DNA of 64,000 nucleotides from Bacteroidales bacterium (GTDB lineage: Bacteria > Bacteroidota > Bacteroidia > Bacteroidales > P3), in the NCBI GenBank assembly GCA_017962545.1, contig JAGCVD010000009.1:19447-83446 (forward strand). The letters are read 5' to 3'. A program made the position numbers and the translations under genes. This document shows positions 57,161-64,000 of the stretch, piece after piece. Under the pieces are notes generated by a model. It saw only the letters and a list, made by a program, of their open reading frames with translations. It did no database searches and was not told the origin of the DNA. The number at the start of each line of letters is the position of its first letter. The first letter of the stretch is position 1.

Positions 57161-59644
57161 ATGAAAACCCTCGAAGAACTCGGCGAGATGATAGCCAAAG
57201 GTATGAATATCAAGGCTAACATCATACCCGTGATAGATACCGACAGTGAGGACATACTGCTTCACGACGACAGCATAGAAAACGAGATGCCTGTATTGCC
57301 CTTGATGGACCAGGTGCTGCTGCCGGGCGTCATCATCCCCATTGCCGCCAAGCGCGACAAATCGCGCCGTCTGCTGAGCGACATCACGCCCACCACGGGA
57401 TTGCGCTCTTCCAACCAGCATATCCTTGTCTTCCCTCAGCGCGACGACAGCGACGACCCCGACGAGTTCAGCCTCTATCCTGTGGGTGTCGTAGCCAAGG
57501 TAATCAAGACCTTTGACTTCCACGACGAGATGACCGTCGCTATCCTGCAAGGTGTCATGCGCTGCCACAGTCTGACGGTGCACCGCCACACGCCCTATAT
57601 GATGGGTACGGTGTCGCTGGCTCCCGAGGACACCACGGGCATGGACACGCCCGATTTCAAGCGCAAGATAAAACTGCTGCGCAAGAATTACAGCGAGGTC
57701 ATGCGCTCGCGTCTGCAGGACGACGAGATGAGCAATATGCTCGGCGGCATAGGCAGCGACAAGATATTCATCAACTTCGCCTCCACGCATATCGACGTCG
57801 AGAGCGACCAGAAATACGAACTTCTGGCCTGCGACAGCTACGTCGCCCGTGTCGACAAGCTGTTGGAACAGTTGGGTACCCTCAAAGGTCTCGACGAGTT
57901 GCGGCGCGAGATCGACAGCAAGACGCAGGAGGTCATCGGCAAACAGCAGCGCGAATACTACCTGCGCCACCAGATGGATGTCATCCAGGAGGAACTCGGC
58001 GAGGGCGGCACAAACCCGCTGGCCGAGGACGATATAGCCGAGCTGCGCGCCCGCGCCGCCGACAAGCAATGGCCCGAGGCCGTCGCCGCGGTCTTCGGCA
58101 AGGAACTCACCAAGTTCACCCGCATACATCCTATGTCGCCCGACTATGCCGTGCAGCAGACCTATCTGGAGACGTTGCTCGACATACCGTGGAGCGAGAG
58201 CAAACCCTCGCAGTACGACATCGCCGACGCACGGCGTGTGCTCGAGCGCGACCACTACGGCATCGAGAAGGTCAAGGAGCGTATCATCGAGTATCTAGCC
58301 GTCCTCAAGCGTCAGAACAGCCGTGAGCTGCATGCCAAAGCCCAGGTGCTGTGCCTCGTGGGCCCTCCGGGTACCGGCAAGACCTCCATCTGCCGCTCCA
58401 TCGCCGAGGCGCTGGGACGTCCCTACCGCCGTGTGGCGCTGGGAGGCCTGCACGACGAGGCCGAGATACGTGGCCACCGCCGCACCTACGTCGGCGCCAT
58501 GTGCGGACGCATCATGCAGGAAATCATCAAGGCGGGCGTCAACAACCCCGTCTTCGTGCTCGACGAAATCGACAAGGTGCAGACCAACGCCTTCCACGGC
58601 GACCCCTCGTCGGCATTGCTCGAGGTGCTCGACCCCGAGCAGAACAGCCACTTCCACGACAACTTCGTGGGCATCGACTACGACCTCTCGCAGGTCTTCT
58701 TCATCGCCACAGCCAACAGCGTGGCCGACATACAGCCGGCGCTGCTCGACCGTATGGAGGTCATCGACTTCAGCGGCTATGTCATCGAGGAAAAGATAGA
58801 GATAGCCTCGCGGCATCTGCTGCCGCGCATCATGCACGACAATGTCGTCGACCGTCGCACGCTGAAGTTCTCGCCCGAGATTATCCGCAAGGTCATCAAC
58901 GAATACACCCGCGAGGGCGGCGTCCGTCAGCTCGAGAAGCAGCTCTCCAAGTTGGTGCGCCACCGTGTGGTGATGCTTGAGTGTGGCGAGAAAGGCAACA
59001 CGAAGGTCAGCGCCGAGGAGGTGAAGAAAGTGCTGGGCTTGCCCATCCACAACAGCGAGCGTGCCCGCAAGGAGGCCCGCGAGGGTGTGGTGACGGGTCT
59101 CGCCTGGACGCCCGTCGGGGGCGAGATACTCTTCATTGAGGCCTCGCTCTCTCACGGCAAGGGTACCATCACCATGACGGGCAACCTGGGCGACGTGATG
59201 AAAGAGTCGGCCACCCTGGCCTTCGAATACCTCAAATCCAACGCCGGCGACTTCGGCATCGATATGAAACACCTCGAGGAAAGCAACATACATATCCATG
59301 TGCCCGAAGGCGCCACACCCAAGGACGGCCCTTCGGCGGGCATCACGATGTTCGTGGCCATGGTGTCGGTCTTCACCCACCGCAAGGTGCGCCCCGAGGT
59401 GGCCATGACTGGCGAGATAACGCTCCGCGGCGACGTGACGCCTGTCGGCGGCATCAAAGAGAAGATACTGGCCGCCAAACGTGCCGGCATCACCGACATT
59501 ATCCTCTGTCACGACAACCGTCGCGACATTGAGGAGATAGAGCCTACCTACCTCGACGGACTCACGTTCCATTACATCGGCCACATGCGTGAGGCGTTGC
59601 CTCTGGCATTGGTGAAAGGGCCTGCAAAGCAGAAAAAGAGATAA
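57161..59644 (+). CDS. lon: ATP-dependent protease Lon
   Basis: An 827-residue cytoplasmic AAA+ protease that degrades misfolded and regulatory proteins. The N-terminal LAN domain covers residues 40-250 ([20 protein letters not shown]). The ATPase has Walker [21 protein letters not shown] near residues 400-419, Walker [12 protein letters not shown] and [20 protein letters not shown]. The C-terminal protease carries the Ser-Lys dyad: Ser in [17 protein letters not shown] (about 724) and Lys in [17 protein letters not shown] (about 766). It is 71 bases after murF-alr and 3 bases before the next gene. No heat-shock promoter was identified. Confidence 0.97.
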   Translation: MKTLEELGEMIAKGMNIKANIIPVIDTDSEDILLHDDSIENEMPVLPLMDQVLLPGVIIPIAAKRDKSRRLLSDITPTTGLRSSNQHILVFPQRDDSDDPDEFSLYPVGVVAKVIKTFDFHDEMTVAILQGVMRCHSLTVHRHTPYMMGTVSLAPEDTTGMDTPDFKRKIKLLRKNYSEVMRSRLQDDEMSNMLGGIGSDKIFINFASTHIDVESDQKYELLACDSYVARVDKLLEQLGTLKGLDELRREIDSKTQEVIGKQQREYYLRHQMDVIQEELGEGGTNPLAEDDIAELRARAADKQWPEAVAAVFGKELTKFTRIHPMSPDYAVQQTYLETLLDIPWSESKPSQYDIADARRVLERDHYGIEKVKERIIEYLAVLKRQNSRELHAKAQVLCLVGPPGTGKTSICRSIAEALGRPYRRVALGGLHDEAEIRGHRRTYVGAMCGRIMQEIIKAGVNNPVFVLDEIDKVQTNAFHGDPSSALLEVLDPEQNSHFHDNFVGIDYDLSQVFFIATANSVADIQPALLDRMEVIDFSGYVIEEKIEIASRHLLPRIMHDNVVDRRTLKFSPEIIRKVINEYTREGGVRQLEKQLSKLVRHRVVMLECGEKGNTKVSAEEVKKVLGLPIHNSERARKEAREGVVTGLAWTPVGGEILFIEASLSHGKGTITMTGNLGDVMKESATLAFEYLKSNAGDFGIDMKHLEESNIHIHVPEGATPKDGPSAGITMFVAMVSVFTHRKVRPEVAMTGEITLRGDVTPVGGIKEKILAAKRAGITDIILCHDNRRDIEEIEPTYLDGLTFHYIGHMREALPLALVKGPAKQKKR

Positions 59645-59647
59645 ACG

Positions 59648-61105
59648 ATGAAAGAGGGCAGCAAATATAGATGGTGGAGGCTGGCGACGGTTGTCGCGCT
59701 GATGCTTTACGCCCCGCTGCCGGCGGCGGCGCAGACGACGGTCTTCGCCTCGCGCGAGCAGCCGCTGGCCGTGTTGCCGGCGTTGCCGCAAGGACTCTCG
59801 GTGCTCGACAGCGACCTCTGCCTCCAGGCTTCCGGCGTGCGGATGAAAGCGCAGCTCTGCGGCGGGGAGATTGTGGGCTTTGTCCCCGACACCGATGCCG
59901 TCAAGCTGGATGAGGATATCAACTATATCGTCCGTCATCCCGTCACCGGCGACCTCTATTTCACTCGCCCCGACCGCAAAGGGCGTTCCACCCTTTTCTT
60001 CAGCCATGCCGACGGGAAGAAAGTCAAGACCAAGCGCGTCAAGCTGAACGACATCGAGGTGGAGCATCCCACCTTCTCTGCCGACGGCAAGGTGATGGTC
60101 TTCGCCTCCGTCGAGCGGCGCCGCAGCTATGGCGGCTACGACCTCTGGTATTCGCTGCTACAGGACGGCGAGTGGTCCGCGCCCGTCAACCTGGGCAACC
60201 GCGTCAACAGCCCGGGCGACGATGTGACCCCTTGTATCGTGGGCGACTACCTCTTCTTCTCCTCCAACGGACGTGAAGAGAGCCGCCACCATCTCAATAT
60301 CTATGCCACACGCCTCATCGCCCGTCAGGTGTCGGGCGACACCGTCGGCATGCTCCAGATAGGGCGCAGCCGTGTGCAGCAGTTGCCCCAGGGCATCAAT
60401 AGCGCCGTCAGCGACTGCTACGACTTCGTTATCGACACCGTCGGCCATTGCTGCTGGTGGGTCAACTCCTCGTCGGGTCTTCGCTGCTACCGCGGCGTCC
60501 TCGACGCCGTGACCCTCTGGGGACACACCTACGACCTCCGCGGCAAAGCTTTGTCGGCTGTCCGTGTGACGGCTTACGACGGCGACCGCGCTGTCGCTAT
60601 GGCCTCCAGCGACGTCAATGGCTTCTACCGCCTCACGCTCCCCGTGGGACGCACCTACAGCATAGAATATGCGCTCTCCAACTGCTTCACCCAGCGCTAC
60701 GAGCTGAAGACCAAGACCGACGAGGCGGGCAACCTCATCGGCGAGCACCAGTACGACCGTGTGCTCGACGGCCTCCCCGTGGGACGCCAGTTCCAGTACA
60801 CCGACCTCTTCGGCCCCGATGCCGTCGTCGACCTCAGCGCCCACGGCGTCGAGGTGCTGCAGCCGCTGATAACCTTCCTCACCGACAATCCCGGCCTCAA
60901 GGCCGACATGACGCTCAGCTGCGACCTCACGGCCGATGCCGAGTTCAACGCCCTGCTCACCGAGCAGCGCATGCAGCGCCTCTCACAGTATCTGAAGGAG
61001 CGTCTGCCCGCTGCGGTCAGGCTGACGTTGACCAACGCCTGCCAAGGGCGTGAAGGCTGTTCCACAGCCACCGGCGAAAGCCGCCTGACCATCCTGTTGC
61101 GATAA
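59648..61105 (+). CDS. Secreted PD40-propeller protein with OmpA-like tail (PorE-like)
   Basis: A 485-residue exported protein; the signal is WWRLATVVALMLYAPLPAAA. Residues 95-260 contain PD40/WD-like blades (YIVRHPVTGDLYFTRPDRKG, EVEHPTFSADGKVMVFASVE, SYGGYDLWYSLLQDGEWSAP, NLGNRVNSPGDDVTPCIVGD). A carboxypeptidase-regulatory-like sandwich follows (VTLWGHTYDLRGKALSAVRV, SSDVNGFYRLTLPVG). The last about 90 residues look like a shortened OmpA-family peptidoglycan-binding domain (LKADMTLSCDLTADAEFNAL, EQRMQRLSQYLKERLPAAV). This order matches PorE of P. gingivalis minus its TPR region, so it may tether envelope machinery such as T9SS to peptidoglycan (inference). It follows lon by 3 bases and ends at a terminator. 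Confidence 0.72.
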   Translation: MKEGSKYRWWRLATVVALMLYAPLPAAAQTTVFASREQPLAVLPALPQGLSVLDSDLCLQASGVRMKAQLCGGEIVGFVPDTDAVKLDEDINYIVRHPVTGDLYFTRPDRKGRSTLFFSHADGKKVKTKRVKLNDIEVEHPTFSADGKVMVFASVERRRSYGGYDLWYSLLQDGEWSAPVNLGNRVNSPGDDVTPCIVGDYLFFSSNGREESRHHLNIYATRLIARQVSGDTVGMLQIGRSRVQQLPQGINSAVSDCYDFVIDTVGHCCWWVNSSSGLRCYRGVLDAVTLWGHTYDLRGKALSAVRVTAYDGDRAVAMASSDVNGFYRLTLPVGRTYSIEYALSNCFTQRYELKTKTDEAGNLIGEHQYDRVLDGLPVGRQFQYTDLFGPDAVVDLSAHGVEVLQPLITFLTDNPGLKADMTLSCDLTADAEFNALLTEQRMQRLSQYLKERLPAAVRLTLTNACQGREGCSTATGESRLTILLR

Positions 61106-61110
61106 AAGAG

Positions 61111-61142
61111 AAAAAAGAGATGCCGAATGACATCTCTTTTTT
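61111..61142. terminator. Terminator after the PorE-like gene
   Basis: AAAAAAGAGATG / CATCTCTTTTTT, a 12-bp stem with loop CCGAATGA, has the form of a bidirectional terminator. It also lies downstream of the minus-strand tRNA gene. Confidence 0.85.
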
Positions 61143-61150
61143 AAAAATTG

Positions 61151-61224
61151 TCGGGGTGAAAAGACTCGAACTTTCGACCCCTTGCACCCCATGCAAGTGC
61201 GCTAGCCAACTGCGCCACACCCCG
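61151..61224 (-). tRNA. tRNA-Pro (anticodon GGG)
   Basis: On the minus strand a complete 74-base cloverleaf is visible. Acceptor arms are CGGGGTG and CACCCCG plus discriminator A. The D arm is GCGC-AGTTGGCTA-GCGC. The anticodon arm is CTTGC-ATGGGGT-GCAAG with anticodon GGG and G37. The T arm is GAAAG-TTCGAGT-CTTTT. CCA is not encoded (the next bases read CAA). The C at position 1 and G37 fit proline tRNAs. It has its own promoter and is flanked by a terminator. Confidence 0.93.
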
Positions 61225-61249
61225 AACAATTCTCTCTCGAAAGCGGGTG

Positions 61250-61281
61250 CAAAAGTACTCACTTTTCCCGATATGGCCAAA
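61250..61281 (-). promoter_or_regulatory. Promoter of tRNA-Pro
   Basis: On the minus strand, -33 TTTG (61278-61281) and -7 TACTTTTG (61250-61257) are 20 bases apart; the tRNA begins 25 bases after the -7 box. Confidence 0.8.
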
Positions 61282-61433
61282 ATTATTTTCAAAAAAAAAC
61301 AATATGCACCTATTATTGTGTGATTGTCAGCGGTTTGTCGCGTGTCTAAATTTTGAGAAATAACTGTTTTTCGCCTGTGTTTTCGCATAGACGAAGCTGC
61401 CGGTTCACCAAAAATCGGCCCCTCGTGACAAGC

Positions 61434-61463
61434 AAAAAAGGCCCTCCAACGAGAGTCTTTTTT
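61434..61463. terminator. Terminator downstream of the DUF6266 gene
   Basis: A6-GGCCCTC-CAAC-GAGAGTC-T6 forms a hairpin with one mismatch and one wobble, flanked by runs of six A and six T; it can act on either strand. Confidence 0.65.
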
Positions 61464-61475
61464 AGTCCCTAAGTG

Positions 61476-61766
61476 TCACGCGATGGTCACGGCGCCGTAG
61501 TTCTGCTTGAGGAACTGGCCGCTGGGGGTCGTCTTCTTGCTGACGGCGTAGTCCTGCAGCGTGAAGCGGAGGACGGTCTTGAGGGCGGCAGCCATCGAGG
61601 AGAGCAGCTTGAACTTCGCGCGGGACTCCTTCTGCTTGGCGGTGTTGGGGTTGGCGGGCGAGTCGTTGTACTCGCGGCCGACGATGATGCCGCGCCACTT
61701 GTACTGCACGGCGTCTTTGAAGCGGTTTTTGAAGGTGCCGTAGGCACCTGTGTAGACTTTTGCCAT
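61476..61766 (-). CDS. Short DUF6266-type protein
   Basis: A 96-residue soluble basic protein. The start MAKVYTGAYGTFKNRFKDAV, then QYKWRGIIVGREYNDSPANP, matches the N-terminal region of Bacteroidota DUF6266 proteins, in which 'G-fkgkvG-vvg--WkGi-v-r' is followed by 'n-n--kQ---r-kF'. Here that second block reads NTAKQKESRAKFKLLSSMA. Family members are usually about twice as long; this one ends at NYGAVTIA with a clean stop, so it is a short form or truncated. The function is unknown; members often occur in multicopy near mobile or surface genes. It stands alone, with T-rich sequence upstream and a terminator downstream. Confidence 0.72.
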   Translation of the reverse strand: MAKVYTGAYGTFKNRFKDAVQYKWRGIIVGREYNDSPANPNTAKQKESRAKFKLLSSMAAALKTVLRFTLQDYAVSKKTTPSGQFLKQNYGAVTIA

Positions 61767-61845
61767 AGTTTTTTGTTTTTTTTTGTTGGTTTGTAACTTT
61801 GATTTTGGTGTCCCTTTTGTCGCGACCGGACACCTTGCAATATAA

Positions 61846-61866
61846 GGGCATTTTACCGAAATGCCC
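61846..61866. other. Small hairpin upstream of the DUF6266 gene
   Basis: GGGCATTT-TACCG-AAATGCCC is an 8-bp perfect stem with a 5-base loop in the gap between the divergent DUF6266 and T9SS cargo genes. It could shape the DUF6266 leader; there is no T-run to suggest termination. Confidence 0.4.
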
Positions 61867-61983
61867 CAAATCGTCCTCTCAAAGTACGTATTTATCGCCT
61901 CAGAGTACGCTATTGTCGCATCTCGGCCCTTTCCGAAAAAGGCCCGAAAAAATAAAAAAAGACAGCCTGCCCTGCATACTTTT

Positions 61984-62015
61984 TTTGGAAAAGAGAAATC
62001 TTTTGCGTACTTTTG
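61984..62015 (+). promoter_or_regulatory. Promoter of the T9SS cargo gene
   Basis: -33 TTTG (61984-61987) and -7 TACTTTTG (62008-62015) are 20 bases apart. The ATG follows 47 bases after the -7 box. Confidence 0.8.
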
Positions 62016-62062
62016 CAGTGACGGAACAAAAGTGTTTTTGTGGCCAAAATACGTATAAGAAT

Positions 62063-64000
62063 ATGAAAAACAAATCCTTGCTTGTTATCTTGGCGTTGTT
62101 GTTTTGGGCTGTGCCGACCGAGGCGCAGCGCTTCGAGTGGGTTCGTGGTTTTGCCCCGGGGGAGAATGTGAGCATTGTGGGCTCGGTGGTCGACAGTGTG
62201 GGCAACCTCTACATCCTGGGCTCCATCAACTTCAACACCTGTTGGGAGAACGGCAGCCGCCTGCTGCCCATCACCCCGTCCAGCTACGCTCAAAACAATG
62301 GTGATGCCATGATTGCCAAGATATCGCCCGCCGGCGACCTGTTGTGGCATAAGGTCATCCATGGCAACTATACCAACAGTATTCCATACGATATAAAACT
62401 CTTGGGTGACACCGCCTTCGCTTGCCTCATAGAAATGCCGTTGGCCACCTGGTACTACTACCTCTACTACCTCGACACCATGATACAGGCCACTGGTTCG
62501 AGGACGGACTGGCCCGACTACCCCATGAGTGCACAAGATAGTTATGACTACGCTGCTTTAGCCTTGATAACCTTTGATTTCGAGGGCAACGTATTGGAGC
62601 AGCACTTCCTGCAGATGAGTTACTTAGATTGCAATGGTGACGACATCCGTTATACCCATCCGTCAATATCAAATCCTCTGATTAGTAATAATCGATTCAG
62701 GAACCCCTCGTTTGCTATCGATGGCGAAGGAAATATATATATCAGCCGTTGGACGTATGACATGGTGAGTGGAGGACCTGTAGTGGGTAATTATTCGGTT
62801 GTAGACGGCACCATCAGCGCTTTCAAGTTCTGGTGCGACCGTCGTGAAATAGGTATCGCCCCTGCCTATAGCAACCTGCCTACTAGCCCTCAAATACTCA
62901 AGTTTTCTCCACATTTTGATACATTACTGAACGGAAGGTATGTGTTCCAAACAGAGGATTTTCTATCAAATGTCATTTACACGCATCTTGAAATCGATAA
63001 AAATGACAAATTATATTTCCTAGGACAGATTTTTCCTGGCGGAGGAGTAGAAGAAACGATTTATATTGATTCAATCCATTCGATGTCTTTCCTTCTCAGC
63101 CCACGTCGAGAAACGGAAAAGAGTTTTGTTGTCAGGTACAACCGCAATCTTACCCCGGAAAGATTGATTTACTTGAAAGACACGATAACGGATACGGCAT
63201 CTTTTATGGGAATGATTTTTAATAGGATAAACGATATTGCATTTGACTATGATAGTAATAAGGTGATAGTATCTTGCTCTCCATATAAAAGCATCAACTT
63301 GAGGCCGGAACTTAACGCCGATAATTCCTTCTTCTTAATAGATGGGATGCGCACAGACTTCCATAAAGATGCAGGAATAATAATATTTGATCTGGATGAC
63401 ATGCGATTAAGTGCATACGGACATATGAATACCGAAAACTGGTCACACAATCAGTATGAGTCGTATGGAAATATTGCATGTGGCAATAATAGAATCTTTG
63501 TTCAAACAGAACACTATGGTGATATCTATTGTGCCAATGATACAATTGACGACACAGGTGCTCCTTTAATTACTACCGCAGGGTTGTGCTTAAATGTTTA
63601 TGATTATCAAGGACATTATATTGCCGCCATAGATTATAAATCATACTCAAATTATAATGACCCGGGACCGGTTTGTTTAAAAGACAACACGCTGTACTTA
63701 ATTAATAAGATTAATGTAGATGCAATGATGGGAGATATTAGGGTATCCTCTCGTGGCACATATTTTGCCTGCATCGCCAAATTAACCGACCCCGCTTTTA
63801 TGAGCACCTACGAGCGGCCGAGGGACACGACCATCTGCGTCGAGGTGAGGCAGGAGGAGCTGACGGCGGTGCACTATCCCAACCCCACGACGGGACGCCT
63901 GACCATCGAGATGAACGGCCGTCCGCTGCGTGAGGCCTACGTCGCCGCCATGGACGGCGTCGCCCAGCCGCTGCCCGTCACCGCCCTCGGCGGAAGCCGC
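62063..64000 (+). CDS. T9SS-sorted surface protein, 3' truncated by the window end
   Basis: The frame is open for 646 codons to the last base of the window. Signal peptide MKNKSLLVILALLLFWAVPTEAQ. The N-terminal half has propeller-like strands typical of Bacteroidota SBBP/FG-GAP-like cargo (ENVSIVGSVVDSVGNLYILG, DAMIAKISPAGDLLWHKVIH, FAIDGEGNIYISRW, YTHLEIDKNDKLYFLGQIF). Near the end, HYPNPTTGRLTIEMNGRPLR starts a type-A T9SS C-terminal sorting domain, so the protein should be moved across the outer membrane and attached to the surface. The domain is cut after about 45 residues and probably lacks only its last 30-40. The middle part (about 62900-63770) is much more AT-rich than both ends and the neighbouring genes, suggesting a variable or acquired central region. 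Confidence 0.85.
   Translation, partial: MKNKSLLVILALLFWAVPTEAQRFEWVRGFAPGENVSIVGSVVDSVGNLYILGSINFNTCWENGSRLLPITPSSYAQNNGDAMIAKISPAGDLLWHKVIHGNYTNSIPYDIKLLGDTAFACLIEMPLATWYYYLYYLDTMIQATGSRTDWPDYPMSAQDSYDYAALALITFDFEGNVLEQHFLQMSYLDCNGDDIRYTHPSISNPLISNNRFRNPSFAIDGEGNIYISRWTYDMVSGGPVVGNYSVVDGTISAFKFWCDRREIGIAPAYSNLPTSPQILKFSPHFDTLLNGRYVFQTEDFLSNVIYTHLEIDKNDKLYFLGQIFPGGGVEETIYIDSIHSMSFLLSPRRETEKSFVVRYNRNLTPERLIYLKDTITDTASFMGMIFNRINDIAFDYDSNKVIVSCSPYKSINLRPELNADNSFFLIDGMRTDFHKDAGIIIFDLDDMRLSAYGHMNTENWSHNQYESYGNIACGNNRIFVQTEHYGDIYCANDTIDDTGAPLITTAGLCLNVYDYQGHYIAAIDYKSYSNYNDPGPVCLKDNTLYLINKINVDAMMGDIRVSSRGTYFACIAKLTDPAFMSTYERPRDTTICVEVRQEELTAVHYPNPTTGRLTIEMNGRPLREAYVAAMDGVAQPLPVTALGGSR

Noticed and set aside
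58295-60067. A 590-codon minus-strand frame antisense to lon and the PorE-like gene
   Set aside because: Crosses the junction of two real plus-strand genes with no protein-like features.
61861-62058. A 65-codon plus-strand frame before the T9SS cargo gene
   Set aside because: It runs through the cargo promoter and ends just before its ATG; low-complexity Lys-rich composition, no ribosome-binding context.

Overview
The window is chromosomal DNA of a member of the Bacteroidota, most likely an uncultured Bacteroidales. Lineage markers are a MurF-alanine racemase fusion, type IX secretion (T9SS) parts (PorX, PorP/SprF, a GldJ-type lipoprotein, a PorE-like propeller protein) and probable T9SS cargo. 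Families largely confined to this phylum also occur (OstA-like, DUF2851, DUF4919, DUF6266, 7TM-HD). At least ten promoters fit the phylum-specific pattern TTTG - about 19 bp - TAnnTTTG. The genus cannot be told from the sequence. No rRNA, insertion sequence, prophage or CRISPR array was seen.

Layout: 1-6.8 kb, a truncated glycerophosphotransferase-like gene facing a minus-strand set pgpH-yfhO-glycosyltransferase. 6.8-17.3 kb, plus-strand genes: flavodiiron protein, M20 peptidase, MATE exporter, Y-family polymerase, MurB, a conserved hypothetical, a lipoprotein sialidase, PurA and a PepSY-like secreted protein. 17.4-22.3 kb, minus strand porX-mfd with a 4-base overlap. 22.4-33.4 kb, plus strand: a secreted hypothetical, uvrA, a small membrane protein, mnmE, a TlpA-like thioredoxin, an M3 peptidase, PspC and a DUF4919 protein. 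33.4-38.8 kb: glmM (minus), rpsP-rimM, a histone-H1-tailed DksA-like protein, and a fused dipeptide-type ABC ATPase (minus). 38.8-47 kb: a BspA-type LRR T9SS cargo, rocD, a DUF975 protein, then minus-strand lipoprotein, split M23 peptidase and GH29 fucosidase. 47-61.1 kb, plus strand: porP, gldJ-like, ostA-like, grpE, dnaJ, DUF2851, murF-alr, lon and a PorE-like protein. 61.1-64 kb: tRNA-Pro(GGG), a short DUF6266 protein and a T9SS cargo cut by the window end.

The genes are mainly housekeeping: cell wall (murB, glmM, murF-alr, M23), DNA repair (mfd, uvrA, Y-family polymerase), proteostasis (grpE-dnaJ, lon), translation (rpsP, rimM, mnmE), surface secretion (porX, porP, gldJ) and glycan use (sialidase, fucosidase).

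The most unusual signal is a layer of short tandem arrays, mostly 3-6 slightly degenerate 7-base units, with 8-, 9-, 10- and 11-base relatives and small palindromic elements. They occur between genes and also in frame inside conserved genes (mfd, uvrA, glmM, M20, the ABC ATPase, M23). In the M23 gene, four perfect copies of a 7-mer sit exactly on a frame break, and one extra copy would restore the full-length frame. That makes it a candidate slipped-strand switch, though a decayed gene or an assembly indel cannot be excluded from sequence alone.
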